From Pseudomonas asgharzadehiana (GTDB taxonomy: Bacteria > Pseudomonadota > Gammaproteobacteria > Pseudomonadales > Pseudomonadaceae), in contig NZ_CP077079.1 of NCBI RefSeq assembly GCF_019139815.1, forward strand, positions 310,001 to 374,000: a stretch of DNA of 64,000 nt, in the 5' to 3' direction. Both the position numbers and the translations under genes were made by a program. The notes below the pieces were generated by a model. The model did not search any database. It was not told the DNA's origin and saw only the letters and a list, made by a program, of their open reading frames with translations. Every line of letters begins with the position of its first letter. The stretch's first letter is position 1. Shown piece after piece: positions 39,093 to 51,100 of the stretch.

Positions 39093-41090
39093 ATGACCCT
39101 CCTCAGCCGTTGCTTGTTGGTTCTGGGTGTATTGCTGGCCAGTGCCTGCGCCCAGCAACCCGCCCCTTTCACTCCACCCGCCGAGCGGCCGACACCGGCC
39201 AACGAACAGGCGTGGCCGAAAAACAATTTTCTGGGCATTGCCTACCATGACGTCTCGGACCGCGACCCCGACCAGGCTGTGGTGGCGGTGCGCACCGAAC
39301 GTTTGATCGAACAGCTGGCCTGGCTGCGCGAGAACGGCTACCAGGCGGTCAGCGTTGACCAAGTGCTGGCCGCGCGCAATGGCGGCCCCGCGCTGCCGCC
39401 CAAGGCCGTCATGCTCAGCTTCGACGACGGCTATTCAAGCTTCTACACCCGCGTGATGCCGATTCTGCGCGCCTACCGCTGGCCGGCCCTGCTGGCGCCG
39501 GTGGGCAGTTGGATCGATACGCCGCTCAACCAACCGGTGGACTTCGCCGGCTCGCCCCGGCCACGTGGCGAGTTCCTGACCTGGCAGCAGATCCGTGAAG
39601 TGTCGCAGTCGGGCCTGGTGGAAATCGCCGCGCACACCGATGCCAATCACAAAGGCATCCTGGCCAACCCCCAGGGCAACCTGGAGCCGGCCGCCACGTC
39701 TCTGCGCTTTGACCCGGCCACCGGGCGCTACGAAAGCCAGGCGCAGTTCGATGCACGGCTGCGTGCCGATGTCGTGGCGATCTCCAACAAGATCCAAACC
39801 GTGACCGGCAAAAAACCCCGGGTGTGGGTATGGCCCTACGGCGCCGCCAAAGGCACCTCGCTGGCGATCGTCGGCGAGCAGGGCTACCAAATGGCCCTGA
39901 CCCTGGAAGACGGCCTCGACAGCTCCAGTGACTTGATGAACAGCCCGCGCTTCCTGGTGGCTTCCGACCCGGACGGCGAGCATTTCGCCAACAGCATTGT
40001 CGCCGTGCAAACCCCGGCGCCGCTGCGCGTGCTGCATGTGGACCTGGACAACGTCTACGACCCTGACCCGGCCCAACAAGCGCGCAACCTCGACCAGTTG
40101 GTACAGCGCGTGGTGGACATGGGCGCCGGTACCGTGTTCCTGCAAGCCTTCGCCGACCCCAAGGGTGACGGCCTGGTGCACTCGCTGTATTTCCCCAATC
40201 GCCATTTGCCGGTGCGCGCCGACCTGTTCAACCGTGTCGCCTGGCAATTGCACACCCGTGCCCATGCGGCGGTATATGCGTGGATGCCGGTGCTGAGCTT
40301 CGCCCTTGACCCCAAACTGCCCCGCGTCACGCGCTGGGACCCGGAAACCGGCAAGGTGGGCATCGACCCGGACCAATACAAACGCCTGTCGCCGTTCGAC
40401 CCGCAGGTGCGCAAAATCATTGGTGAACTCTATGAGGACCTGGCGCGCAACAGTGCGATCGACGGTGTGCTGTACCACGATGACGCCGTATTCTCCGACT
40501 TCGAAGACGCCAGCCCCGCAGCGCTCAAGGCCTACGCGGCCAACGGCCTGCCAGACAGCATCGACGCCCTGCGCGCCGACCCTGCGGTAATGCAGCGTTG
40601 GACGCGCTTCAAGAGCCGCTACCTGATCGACTTCACCAATGAGCTGACCGCCAAGGTCCGCGCCATTGCCGGGCCGCAGGTGCTGACCGCGCGCAATATC
40701 TTCGCCCAGCCGATGCTCAACCCGCAGAGCGAAGCCTGGTTCGCGCAGAACCTCGACGATTTCCTCCAGACCTATGACTGGACCGCGCCCATGGCCATGC
40801 CGCTGATGGAAGGCGAGACACTCAAGAACTCCAATGCCTGGCTGGAAAAACTGGTGGCCACGGTCAAGGCCCGCCCCGGTGCGATGCAGCGAACGGTGTT
40901 CGAGCTGCAAGCCAAGGACTGGCGTACCCCGGCAGCCCCCGACCTGTCCGCCGAGCAAATGGCCGAATGGATGGGCGTACTCAAACGCCAGGGTGTCACG
41001 AGTTTTGGCTACTACCCGGACAACTTCCTGGAAAACTCCCCGGACCTGAAGACTGTGCGTCCGGCCCTTTCCAACCAATGGAACCCTTGA
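39093..41090 (+). CDS. pgaB: PNAG N-deacetylase/hydrolase PgaB
   Basis: Periplasmic lipoprotein (lipobox LASAC, Cys19) of 665 residues that partly deacetylates PNAG so it can be exported. The N-terminal CE4 deacetylase domain (~45-290) shows the catalytic FDDG (D111, D112) and the metal histidines of [10 protein letters not shown]. The C-terminal GH-like domain (~310-640) is the PgaB glycosyl-hydrolase fold ([23 protein letters not shown]). It lies 12 bases after pgaA and 2 bases before pgaC. Confidence 0.95.
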   Translation: MTLLSRCLLVLGVLLASACAQQPAPFTPPAERPTPANEQAWPKNNFLGIAYHDVSDRDPDQAVVAVRTERLIEQLAWLRENGYQAVSVDQVLAARNGGPALPPKAVMLSFDDGYSSFYTRVMPILRAYRWPALLAPVGSWIDTPLNQPVDFAGSPRPRGEFLTWQQIREVSQSGLVEIAAHTDANHKGILANPQGNLEPAATSLRFDPATGRYESQAQFDARLRADVVAISNKIQTVTGKKPRVWVWPYGAAKGTSLAIVGEQGYQMALTLEDGLDSSSDLMNSPRFLVASDPDGEHFANSIVAVQTPAPLRVLHVDLDNVYDPDPAQQARNLDQLVQRVVDMGAGTVFLQAFADPKGDGLVHSLYFPNRHLPVRADLFNRVAWQLHTRAHAAVYAWMPVLSFALDPKLPRVTRWDPETGKVGIDPDQYKRLSPFDPQVRKIIGELYEDLARNSAIDGVLYHDDAVFSDFEDASPAALKAYAANGLPDSIDALRADPAVMQRWTRFKSRYLIDFTNELTAKVRAIAGPQVLTARNIFAQPMLNPQSEAWFAQNLDDFLQTYDWTAPMAMPLMEGETLKNSNAWLEKLVATVKARPGAMQRTVFELQAKDWRTPAAPDLSAEQMAEWMGVLKRQGVTSFGYYPDNFLENSPDLKTVRPALSNQWNP

Positions 41091-41092
41091 CC

Positions 41093-42433
41093 ATGTTCGA
41101 CAGAATCCTGGCTTTATTCGTGCTGGCATTGGTATTGGGCGTGCCCCTGGGCCTGATCTTCCTGGTTACCGGGCAGTTCCTGATGGACTTCGTGTTTTTC
41201 TACCCGCTGTTCATGTCGGCGCTGTGGATCGCCGGCGGTTTGTACTTCTGGTTGCACTGGGAGCGCCACTGGCCCTGGGAAGAAGACACCCCGGCGCCGA
41301 CCCTGGCCGGCAACCCGCTGATCTCGATCATCATCCCTTGCTACAACGAGGGTGATAACGCCGCCGACACCATCCATGCGGCGCTGGGCCAGTTGTACCC
41401 CAACATCGAAGTGATCGCGGTCAACGACGGCTCCAAGGACAACACCGCTGCGGTACTCGACGCCCTGGCGCTGGAGCACCCGCGGCTGCGCGTGTTGCAC
41501 CTGGCGCAGAACCAGGGCAAGGCCGTGGCCCTGCGCATGGGCGCCGTGGCCTCGCGCAGCGAATATCTGGTGTGCATCGACGGCGATGCGCTGCTCGACA
41601 AAAACGCGGCGGCTTATATGGTCGCGCCGATGCTGGATAACCCACGCCTGGGCGCCGTGACCGGCAACCCACGTATCCGTACGCGCTCGACCTTGATCGG
41701 CCGCGTGCAGGTGGGCGAGTTCTCCTCGATCATCGGCTTGATCAAGCGTACCCAGCGCGTGTTCGGGCGGATCTTCACGGTGTCGGGTGTGGTGGTGGCG
41801 TTCCGTAAAAAGGCGCTGGACCGCATCGACTACTGGAGCACCGACATGATCACCGAGGACATCGATGTCAGTTGGAAACTCCAGCTCGATCACTGGAGCA
41901 TCTTCTACGAGCCCCGCGCGCTGTGCTGGATCCTGATGCCCGAAACCGTCGGCGGCTTGTGGAAACAGCGTCTGCGCTGGGCCCAGGGCGGTGCCGAAGT
42001 GCTGTTCAAGAACATCCGTGGCATCTGGCAATGGCGCCATCGCTATCTGTGGCCGCTGTTGTTCGAATATTGCTTGTCCACCGGTTGGGCCTTCACTTTC
42101 CTGTTGTCGGTGATCTTCTGGGGCCTGGGTAAATTCATCGTGCTGCCCCAGGCGATTGCCGTGGACTCCCTGGTGCCGCCGGCGTTTACCGGCCTGGTCC
42201 TGGCGATGGTGTGCCTGGTGCAGTTTGCGGTGAGCATCCTGATCGACCGGCGCTACGAGAAAGACCTGTGGAAAACCCTGTTCTGGACCGTGTGGTACCC
42301 GATGGTGTTCTGGTTGGTCAGCTTGTTCACCACGCTGGTGAGTTTCCCCAAAGTGCTGTTCAACCAGCACCAGAAGCGTGCGCGCTGGGTCAGCCCGGAC
42401 CGCGGTATCAAACCTGTCGAAGAGGAGGCGTGA
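41093..42433 (+). CDS. pgaC: PNAG synthase PgaC
   Basis: Processive family-2 glycosyltransferase (446 residues) that polymerises UDP-GlcNAc and pushes the chain through the inner membrane. Two N-terminal helices (~5-28, 32-52), then the GT2 core with VNDGSKDNT, the DxD-type CIDGDALLD, the catalytic TEDIDVSW and QRLRWAQGG, then about three C-terminal helices. The open frame extends back into pgaB; ATG 41093 is the conserved start ([13 protein letters not shown]). Confidence 0.95.
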   Translation: MFDRILALFVLALVLGVPLGLIFLVTGQFLMDFVFFYPLFMSALWIAGGLYFWLHWERHWPWEEDTPAPTLAGNPLISIIIPCYNEGDNAADTIHAALGQLYPNIEVIAVNDGSKDNTAAVLDALALEHPRLRVLHLAQNQGKAVALRMGAVASRSEYLVCIDGDALLDKNAAAYMVAPMLDNPRLGAVTGNPRIRTRSTLIGRVQVGEFSSIIGLIKRTQRVFGRIFTVSGVVVAFRKKALDRIDYWSTDMITEDIDVSWKLQLDHWSIFYEPRALCWILMPETVGGLWKQRLRWAQGGAEVLFKNIRGIWQWRHRYLWPLLFEYCLSTGWAFTFLLSVIFWGLGKFIVLPQAIAVDSLVPPAFTGLVLAMVCLVQFAVSILIDRRYEKDLWKTLFWTVWYPMVFWLVSLFTTLVSFPKVLFNQHQKRARWVSPDRGIKPVEEEA

Positions 42434-42435
42434 GC

Positions 42436-42918
42436 ATGAAACTGGTCAGAACTCGCCAAAGTACCGTGATGTGGATCATCGACGTAATCCTGACCCTGAT
42501 GGCCTGGGGCGGGCTGGTCTGGTTGCTGGCGCGCGGGATCACCTCGATGCTGGACACCCACGGTGGCCCGCGCATTGAAGCGCCGATCTTCGCGGCGCTG
42601 AACACTTTGCAGATCTACTTGTGGATTGCGCTGTTCAACGCGGTGATCCTGGTGACCTGGGCGCGCTACCAGCAACGCAAGGGGCGCAAGTTCGCCCAGC
42701 GTCGCGCCGAGGCCAAGGCCCTCAGCGACCAGCGCCTGAGCGAGAGTTTCAGCCTGGCTGACGGTGATCTGGAGCAATTGCGCCGGCCGGGGGTTTTGGT
42801 GATCCACAACGACGAAGACGGCGGCGTGTCGGAAGTCAAAGCCCATGTCTCGCGTGACGTGGAAAAGCCCGGCTTGACCCTGGTGCCCGGCAAGGATCAG
42901 AACAAAGACGCCAGCTAA
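42436..42918 (+). CDS. pgaD: PNAG synthase accessory subunit PgaD
   Basis: Small inner-membrane partner of PgaC (160 residues) with two helices (about 13-35 and 62-82), required for synthase activity and c-di-GMP activation in E. coli. ATG 42436, 2 bases after pgaC, has GAGGAGG upstream. The conserved start is RTRQSTVMWIIDVILT. The C-terminal ~70 residues are soluble and more variable. Confidence 0.9.
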   Translation: MKLVRTRQSTVMWIIDVILTLMAWGGLVWLLARGITSMLDTHGGPRIEAPIFAALNTLQIYLWIALFNAVILVTWARYQQRKGRKFAQRRAEAKALSDQRLSESFSLADGDLEQLRRPGVLVIHNDEDGGVSEVKAHVSRDVEKPGLTLVPGKDQNKDAS

Positions 42919-42935
42919 AAATCGTAAATCCAACC

Positions 42936-43030
42936 CAATGTGGAAGGGGGCTTGCTCCCGATTGCGATGGTTCAGTCAACGATGCATCGACTGACACGCC
43001 GCTGTCGGGAGCAAGCCCCTTCCACATTGT
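42936..43030. repeat. REPIN (inverted REP pair)
   Basis: Two REP cores in opposite orientation, CAATGTGGAAGGGGGCTTGC near 42937 and its complement near 43009-43029, enclose a ~50-base spacer with GATGGTTCAG and CATCGACTGA. This doublet is the mobile REPIN form in fluorescent pseudomonads, moved by RAYT transposases encoded elsewhere. Confidence 0.85.
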
Positions 43031-43372
43031 GGATAGCCATTGGACCTTGAAGATGAATGTCGACAAGTGCGATCCAATTCACAAAACCCCCGCGAACTTA
43101 TCTGGGTTTTTCGGTACTAACCTATCTCGGAAAGAACTTGCTGGCTAAATAATGGCAGCTTCTAAGTTATCCGACGAATCGCTATCGAAACAGTTGCCGC
43201 CTGTCGGAAGAATACTTCCAGTTTGAGGCTGTCTAACTTTTTGATATTTATTTGTTGTTATTAATCAATGTGTTGCGTGGATAACTGGTACGGATGTGCA
43301 ACTCGCTCAGTTTCTTGGGTTGGCGCAAGTTCGATGTTAGTTTCCCGGCCCTTGATTTTCGACGGACCGAAT
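43031..43372. other. Intergenic region before the TPS/CDI operon
   Basis: AT-rich, 342 bases. AAAACCC..GGGTTTTT (43084-43111) could terminate pgaD transcripts. The promoter of the tpsB-tpsA operon must lie here, but no clear -35/-10 pair stands out. The frame of the tpsB gene is open from 43268, giving a possible longer N terminus that I do not favour. Confidence 0.4.
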
Positions 43373-45094
43373 ATGTCTTTTTTATTGCCACGGACTCGGT
43401 ATTTCCTCTGCACTTTGCTGCTCACTTATGTGAGCTTGAACAGTGCCATGGCCGCCCCCACGCCCGGGGATCAGGACCTGATCCGCGACCGCCAGAACCG
43501 CCTGCTCGAAGAGCAACGTCGGCGCCTCGAAGAACTCCAGGACCTGCCCGGCAAAGGCAGCACGTCCGAGGCCCCGGCACTGCCGGCGGACATCCGCTGC
43601 TTCCCCATCCAGGACATTGAACTCAAGGGCGCCGACAGCCTGTCCGCCGCCGATCGCGCGCGCCTGCTCAAACCATATCTGGGCCAATGCCTGGGCGTGG
43701 CGCAGCTTAACCAATTGCTCAAGGTCATCACCGATTACTACATCGCCAAGGGCCGCGTCACCAGCCGTGCCTACTTGCCGCAACAGGACCTGTCCAGCGG
43801 CCATCTGCAAGTGCTGGTGGTCGAAGGCAAACTCGAAGGCATAAAGGGCGCCCAAGGCAGCACGGTCACCGATCGCGAGCTGGCGATGGCGTTTCCCGGC
43901 AAGGTGGGTGAGGCGCTCAACCTGCGTGAAGTCGAGCAACTGGTGGATCAACTGAGCCGTTTGCCGTCCAAACAGGCGCAAATGGAACTGAGCCCCGGCG
44001 CGCAGATCGGCGGCAGTGAAGTGCTGGTCAGGAACCAGCCGCAAAAACCCTGGCGCGCCAGCCTGTCGCGCAACAACGACGGCCAGAAAAGCACCGGCGA
44101 ACAGCAATGGGGCGCGGGCCTTGAGTGGGACAGCCCGCTGGGCCTGGCTGACCAACTGATACTGCGCGGCGGCCACGACGCCATCAGCGACCACCAGAAA
44201 ACCTCGAAAAACAGCATGCTCTACTACAACGTGCCGTGGGGCTGGTGGAACTTCAGCTACACCTACAGCGAGAGCGACTACCGCACGCCGGGCAGCGTCG
44301 ACGACTTCAAATACAAGCAATGGGGCGACAGCCAGAACCACCAACTGCGCGCCGAACGCGTGGTGCATCGCGACGACGTGAGCAAAACGTCGGTCAATGT
44401 GGGCCTCACCCATTTGCGCACCAACAACTACATCAACGACACACGCTTGGACGTCAGCAGCAACCGCCTCAGCGAATTTCAGGTGGGTGTCAGCCACGGG
44501 CGCCGTATCGGCAGCGCGTTCGTCAACCTTGATGTGGGCATGCAAAACGGCATCGGTGCCTTTGATGCGCAAAAGGATGAGCAGACCCGTATTCGCGGCA
44601 ACCTCACGCCCACCCCGCGCTATCGCAAATACACCGCCACCTTGAGTTACCTGCAGCCGTTCACGCTGTGGGGCGAGTCGTTGAGCTTCTCCAGCCTGGC
44701 CACCGGGCAGCGCAGTGAAGACGTGCTGTACGCACCACAACGCATGAGCCTTGGCGGCTCGTACTCGGTGCGTGGCTTCAAGGACCAGCAACTGAACGGC
44801 GACAGTGGCGGTTACTGGCGCAACGAAGTGCGCTGGGCCCGCCCGGTGACCCTCGACTGGATGCGCCCGGCCTTCGCCGAGTACGGCGCCAGCGTCGGCT
44901 ACGACCAGGGCGTGATTCGCAACGATCGCTACAACGAAGACCAGCATGGCCGTGTGTCGAGTAACTCCCTGGAGCTGTTCGCCCGTGGCAAGCACGTCAG
45001 CACCAGCGTGACGTTTGCCCATTCGTTGGAAAGGCCTGGCGTGGTAACCGAGCGCGAAGCGCCGATCTATTTCCGCCTGGATTTCTACCTGTAA
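43373..45094 (+). CDS. TpsB/CdiB two-partner secretion outer-membrane transporter (ShlB/FhaC/HecB family)
   Basis: Omp85-like transporter (573 residues) that carries the adjacent exoprotein across the outer membrane. Signal peptide (TLLLTYVSLNSAMA), an N-terminal plug-helix-like charged segment (DRQNRLLEEQRRRLEEL), POTRA domains (~75-230; CFPIQDIELKG), then the 16-strand barrel with the family motifs GGSYSVRGFK and a C-terminal strand ending FRLDFYL. The frame extends upstream to 43268, but ATG 43373 gives a proper signal peptide. It lies 31 bases before tpsA. Confidence 0.93.
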   Translation: MSFLLPRTRYFLCTLLLTYVSLNSAMAAPTPGDQDLIRDRQNRLLEEQRRRLEELQDLPGKGSTSEAPALPADIRCFPIQDIELKGADSLSAADRARLLKPYLGQCLGVAQLNQLLKVITDYYIAKGRVTSRAYLPQQDLSSGHLQVLVVEGKLEGIKGAQGSTVTDRELAMAFPGKVGEALNLREVEQLVDQLSRLPSKQAQMELSPGAQIGGSEVLVRNQPQKPWRASLSRNNDGQKSTGEQQWGAGLEWDSPLGLADQLILRGGHDAISDHQKTSKNSMLYYNVPWGWWNFSYTYSESDYRTPGSVDDFKYKQWGDSQNHQLRAERVVHRDDVSKTSVNVGLTHLRTNNYINDTRLDVSSNRLSEFQVGVSHGRRIGSAFVNLDVGMQNGIGAFDAQKDEQTRIRGNLTPTPRYRKYTATLSYLQPFTLWGESLSFSSLATGQRSEDVLYAPQRMSLGGSYSVRGFKDQQLNGDSGGYWRNEVRWARPVTLDWMRPAFAEYGASVGYDQGVIRNDRYNEDQHGRVSSNSLELFARGKHVSTSVTFAHSLERPGVVTEREAPIYFRLDFYL

Positions 45095-45125
45095 TTCAAC
45101 GCCCGCAGCCTTTGAGATTTTGAAT

Positions 45126-48100
45126 ATGGACGTTCGCCCTTCTACCGCCCTGAAAACCCTGACACAACGCGGCCTGGCACTGGTCCTGGCCAACGCGCTG
45201 TTCTGGCAGCCGCTGCTGGCCCAGGCCGAAGGCATTGTGGTCAGCGGGCCCGGCACTACCGTCGGGCAGGCGGGCAATGGCGTGCCGGTGGTCAACATCG
45301 CCACGCCCAACGGCAGCGGGCTGTCCCATAACCAGTTCAAGGACTACAACGTCGGCCCCAACGGCGTGATCCTCAACAACGCCACGGGCATGGTGCAAAG
45401 CACGCAACTGGGCGGGATCATCGTCGGCAACCCGAACCTCAAGGGCGGCGCCGCGAATGTCATCCTCAACGAAGTCAACGGCGGCAGCCCCAGCCAGTTG
45501 CGCGGCTACACCGAAGTGGCGGGCCAGTCGGCCAAGGTCATCGTGGCCAACCCTTATGGCGTGAGCTGCAACGGCTGCGGCTTTATCAACACTCCCAACG
45601 TCACCCTGACCACCGGCAAGCCGATCATCGACCAGGCCGGGCGCCTCGACCGCTACCAGGTGGACGGCGGTGCGGTGACCATCGACGGCCAGGGCTTGAA
45701 CGCCAGCAACGTCGACCGTTTCGAAATCATCACCCGTTCGGCCAAGATCAACGCCCAGATCAACGCGCGCCAGCTCACCGTGATTGCCGGGCGCAACGAC
45801 GTCGACGCACAAAGCCTTAAAACCACCGCGCGCGCCGACGACGGCAGCGCCAAGCCGGAGTTGGCCATCGACTCATCGGCCCTGGGCGGCATGTACGCCG
45901 GGGCGATCAAACTGGTGGGCACCGAAGCCGGCGTGGGCGTGAAACTCGACGGCACGCTGGCCGCCAGCGGCGGCGATATTCAACTGGATGCCAACGGCCA
46001 CCTGAGCATGGCCCAGGCCGCGGCCAGCGGCGCGGTGGATATCAAGGCGGCCAGCCTGGAAACCAACGGCGCCGTCTACGCGGGCACCACGCTCACGGCG
46101 CAAACCAAAGGCGAACTGAAAAACCGCAAGACGCTCGCCGCGCGCGACAACATCACCCTGACCAGCAAAGGCCAGTTGATCAACAACGGCATCGTCGAGG
46201 CCGGGGTCAACGCCGACAACACCCGCAACCCCCTCGGCAACGTCAAGCTTGATGGCCAGCACATCAGTAACACCGGCACGGTGATCGCCAATCGCGAGCT
46301 CAACGTCACCGCCACGACCCTGAACAACCAGGGCGGCACCTTGAACGCCAAACAGGTGCTGAACGTTACTGCCGACAGCGTCGATAACCGCAACAAAGGT
46401 CGACTGCTCAGCGACGGCGTGCAAACCCTCACCGTCAGCGGCCTGCTGGACAACAGCCAGGGCGGCATCATCGACAGTACCGGTGCCTTCACCCTCCACG
46501 GCAACTCCCTGGACAACCGCGCCGGCAGCCTCACCGGTGGCGGTGCAATCACCCTGGACCTGATCGGCGACCTGATCAATCGCAACGGCAAGCTGGCCAG
46601 CGCCGGGCCGCTGTTGATCCAACGCGCGGCCCACGTTGACAACCAAGGCGGCAAGCTCGCCAGCCAGGGTCTGCTGACCCTGTTCGCCAACAGCATCGAC
46701 AACCGGAACGAAGGCACCCTGGCCGCCAGCGGTGGCCTGGCACTCACCGCCACCGGCCTGCTGCAAAACGGCGCCAACGGTCTGATCCACAGCGAAAAGG
46801 CCGGCGTAACCATCACGGCCGGTACCCTCGACAACGACGGCGGGCGCATCGCCGCCAAAGCCGGTGATGCGAAGGTTCACGCCACTGATTTCAACAACGG
46901 CGACGGCGCGCTGTTTGCCCGTGATCGCGTACGGCTTACCGGCCTGAATGTGGATAACGGTGGCGAGATTGCCGGCAACCAGATCGAGGTCAAACTCGAT
47001 GGCGCGCTGACCAACCGTGGCTTGATCGAAAGCGCCACGACGCTCGATGTCGCCACCGCCAGCCTCAACAACAGCGGGCAAATGCGCGCCCTGGGCAGCG
47101 GCGGCAAAACCCGTTACGCCATCGGGGGCATGCTCACAAACAGCGGCCGTCTGGAGACGGCCAACGACCAATTGAGCCTCGCCGCTACTTCCTTCCAGAA
47201 CACCGGTGGCACGGTGTTGCACGCCGGCACCGGTGCGCTCGACCTCAGCGGCATCAGCCTGGACGACGTCGGCGGCAGCCTGGTGACCTACGGCGACCTG
47301 ACCCTTGAACAATCCAACTGGACCAACAGCACCGCGATCCAGGCCGGGCGCCTGACGGTCAATGTCGACACCCTCAACCAGACCGCCACCGGCAAACTGC
47401 TCGGCACTCGCAGCCTGGTCGGCATCGGCCGGGACTGGACCGTGGGCGGCGCCGTCGCCAGCCAAGGCAGCCTCGACCTGGCGGTGGGCAACCTGCTCAA
47501 TAACCACGGGTTGATCTTCAGCGGCGGCGACATGAACCTGAAGGTCGACCGCCTGAAAAACCTCGGCGCCGCGATCTACGCCATGGGCAACCTGCGTGTC
47601 GACCGCGACGGCCAGGGCGGCCTGGCCAGCAGCATCATCAACAGCTCGGGAACGATCGAGAGCGAGCGCAACCTGATCCTGGCGGCCAGCACGCTCGAAA
47701 ACATCCGCACCGTGCTCACCACCGCGTCCGGCATCTACAGCGCGTCCATTACGCCCACCGCGTGTATCGACGGCGTGACGGGCGGCGACTGTGAAGGCGG
47801 CAAGCAGAACCGCCCGTTCCAGATCACCCAACGCGATCGTTTTGTCGTCACCGACGCCACGGCCGGCTCCGGTATTACCTCGGGCGCCGATATGCTGCTC
47901 ACCGGCGGCACGTTGCTCAACAGCAGCAGTAGCATCGCTGCCGGCGGCGCCATGACCGTGCGCGTCGACCAACTGAGCAACGTCGGCCTGGTGACCCACG
48001 ACACCCAATACGACCGCATCTTTACCTCCGAGCGCGAGCGCAGGCCGGGAGGCTGGTACCGCGAGGCGGCCGCCTTTACCCAGCGTTATTCGGCGGGTAA

Positions 48101-51100
48101 CAACATGGACGGCGTTGAAGCCGCCATGGCCTCGTTCATCGGCAAAATGGAGAGCGAAAAAACCGCTCTGCGCAAAACCACCCAGCTGATGGCGCCGGAC
48201 CAGAGCTACGCCGCCGTGATCCAGGCGGGCGGCTCCGTTGACGTGAAGGCTCAGGCCGGCATCGACAACAACGTCGTGCAAGGTGGCTACACCTACGTTG
48301 GCAGCGGCGCCAACACCAAGGCGCCGGGCTACTCGACCCAGGTCAAGCTCAACCCACAATTGCCGCCGGACGTTGCCCAGCAACAGGTCAACCCACTGAG
48401 CCTGCCCGGCTTCGACCTGCCCACCGGCGAGAACGGTCTGTTCCACCTCAACGATAAAGACGGTGCGACCGGGCTGCCCACCAGCCAGTTTGCGGCCAAC
48501 CCGCACAAATACCTGATTGAAACCAACCCGCTGCTCACTGATATGCGTCAGTTCATGAGCTCGGACTACATGCTCACCAAGCTCGGCTACGACCCCGACA
48601 CCGCGCAACGTCGCCTGGGTGACGGCTTCTACGAACAACGCCTGATCCAGCAAGCCGTACTCGCGCGTACCGGCCAGCGGTTTATCGATGGCCAGACCAG
48701 CGACGCCGACCTGTTCAAGCACCTGATGGACAACGCCATCGGCAGCAAAAGCGCCCTGAATTTGTCCGTGGGCGTGAGCCTCACCGCCGAACAAGTCGCC
48801 GCCCTGACCCACGACATCGTGTGGCTGGAAAACGCCACCGTCGCCGGGCAACAAGTGCTGGTGCCGGTGCTGTACCTGGCCCAGGCAAACAACCGCCTGG
48901 CACCCAACGGTGCGTTGATTTCCGGCACGGACATCAACCTGATCACCGGCAGCAACCTCAATAACGCCGGCACCTTGCGCGCCACCGGCAACCTGCTGGC
49001 GAACGTCGGCGGCAACCTCACCAACAGCGGCTTGATGCAAGCCGGTGGTCGCCTCGACCTGCTCAGCGGTGGCAACCTGAGCAACCGCGCAGGCGGCGTG
49101 ATCAGCGCGGGCAACGTCAACCTCGCCGCCGGCACCGACCTGCTCAACGAACGCAGCGTCACCACCCACGAAAGCGCCAGCAGCTACCGCACCGAACGCA
49201 GCGACTTCGTCGACAGCGCCGCGCGCATTGAATCGGCCGGCGATTTGGCCGTGCGAGCCGGTGGCAACGTCAACAACATCGGTGGCGTGCTCAAGAGTGG
49301 CGCCGACACCACGGTCAGGGCCGTGGGCGACGTCAACATCACCGCTTCAAAAAGCCTCGACAGCGGCGCCATCGGCAACCGCTCCAGCTTCACCACCATC
49401 GCCCAGCAGGGCTCCGTGGTCGAGGCCGGCCGCGACTTGCACGTAATTGCCGGGCGCGATATCAGCGCCGTGGCCAGTCAGGTCGAAGCCAAACGCGACG
49501 TCAACCTGATTGCCACCCGCCACCTCAACGCCATCGCGGCAGCCAACGAGCAACACTCCACGGGCAACACGAAAAAGGTCAAGAGCATCGAAGACCACGT
49601 GCAGCAAGTGTCCAGCGTGATCAAGGCCGGCGGCGACGCCACCCTGAGCGCCGGGCAGAACCTGCAACTGGTCGCCAGCCAGGTCAATGCCGGCAACGAG
49701 GCCTACCTGGTATCCGGCAAAAACCTCGAGCTCAAAGCCGCCGAAAATCAGGACTACAGCTTCTACAGCAAGACCAAGAAAACCTCCCAGGGCAAAAAAT
49801 TCCGCCTGGATGAAACTGACGTCGTGAACAACGTTGGCAGCCTGGTCAGTGCGGGGACGAACAGCACCGTCGTCGCCGGTGCAGACCTGCTGCTGGCTGG
49901 CAGTGCCGTCACTGCTGAAAAAGGCGCCACGCAACTGGTGGCCGGCCAAGACGTGAACATCCTCGCCGTCAGCAACGCCGACAGCGCTCGCCACGAACGC
50001 AAGGAAAGCAAAAGCAGCTGGGGCGGCCTCAAGTCGAGCAAGGTCCAGGACAAAGTCGACGAAAAACGCACCACCGCCCTGGGCAGCATGGTCTCCGGCG
50101 AAACGGTCACCGTCGCCGCCAAACGCGACGCCACGGTCACCGGTTCCAACCTGGTCAGCACCGGCGACCTCGCCGTACAGGCCGGCCGCGACCTGACCAT
50201 CGACGCGGCGCAAAACACCTTCGCCCGCACCGACATGCACAAGGAAAAAAATCGCGACCTCACCGGCGTGCTGACCGGCAACAAGCTCGGTCTGGACGAC
50301 ATGACCGGCAACCAAAAGCTCTACATCAACAGCTCGAAGCACAACGGCACGGCCAATGAAATGACCTTGACCGGCAGCACCATTGGCTCGAGTGCGGGCA
50401 ATGTGTCGCTGACGGCGGGGCGTGAGTTGAAGGTGGTGGCCAGTGATCTGGTGAGCACCAAGAACATGGAGTTGAGCGGGGCGAATGTCACCGTTACTTC
50501 GGGGATGGAGACGGCCAGTCAGACCAGTAAGGACAGTTCCAAGAGCTTGGCGGTTGGGCGGGTGATCGCGGGCTCGGTAGTGGACACCGCCACCAGCATG
50601 CGCGACGCCGTCAAAGCGGCCCGTAGCGCTGATGACCCACGACTCAAGGCAGTCAAAATCGCCCAGGCAGCCCTCGCCGCCTACAACCTGAATGGCCAGG
50701 CTTCGGACGCCAATGCGCAAAGCTCCGGCTTCAAAAACAAAACCGGCGGCACGCCCGGCAACGGTTCGCTGATCAAGATCGGTACTGAACTGGCCAATAA
50801 CCGCAGCAAGAACAGCAGCGAATTCAACAGTGTCACCGCCAAGCAGAGCACGCTCAACGCAGGGCAAGACTTGTCGATCGTTGCCACGGGCGCAGCGGCG
50901 GGTACTCAGGGTGATATCCAGATCACCGGCAGCAGCTTGAAAGCCGCCAACACGTTGTTGTTAGCCAAAAACGATGTGTTGATGCAAAGCGCACAGAACA
51001 CCACCGACCGCAAAAACGAAGGGTCGAAAAATAAAACCGCCATTGGCGCCAGCTTCAATATTGGCGAGCAAAACGGCTTCACCCTCGACCTCGGAGCGCA

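Noticed and set aside
39435..41129. A 564-codon minus-strand frame across pgaB
   Set aside because: Antisense to pgaB with its catalytic motifs; low-complexity H/V/G-rich translation.
42936..43030. Short CRISPR-like repeat pair
   Set aside because: Only two inverted copies with the REP core; no direct repeats of regular spacing and no cas genes anywhere in the window.
43382..45340. A 652-codon minus-strand frame across tpsB
   Set aside because: Antisense to TpsB, whose signal peptide, POTRA and barrel motifs are intact; no independent evidence of coding.
45873..49169. A 1098-codon open frame on the minus strand within tpsA
   Set aside because: It lies wholly antisense to the well-supported tpsA frame; the composition (V, G, H, Q runs) is that of an antisense frame in GC-rich repeats, and it has no recognisable domain or ribosome site.
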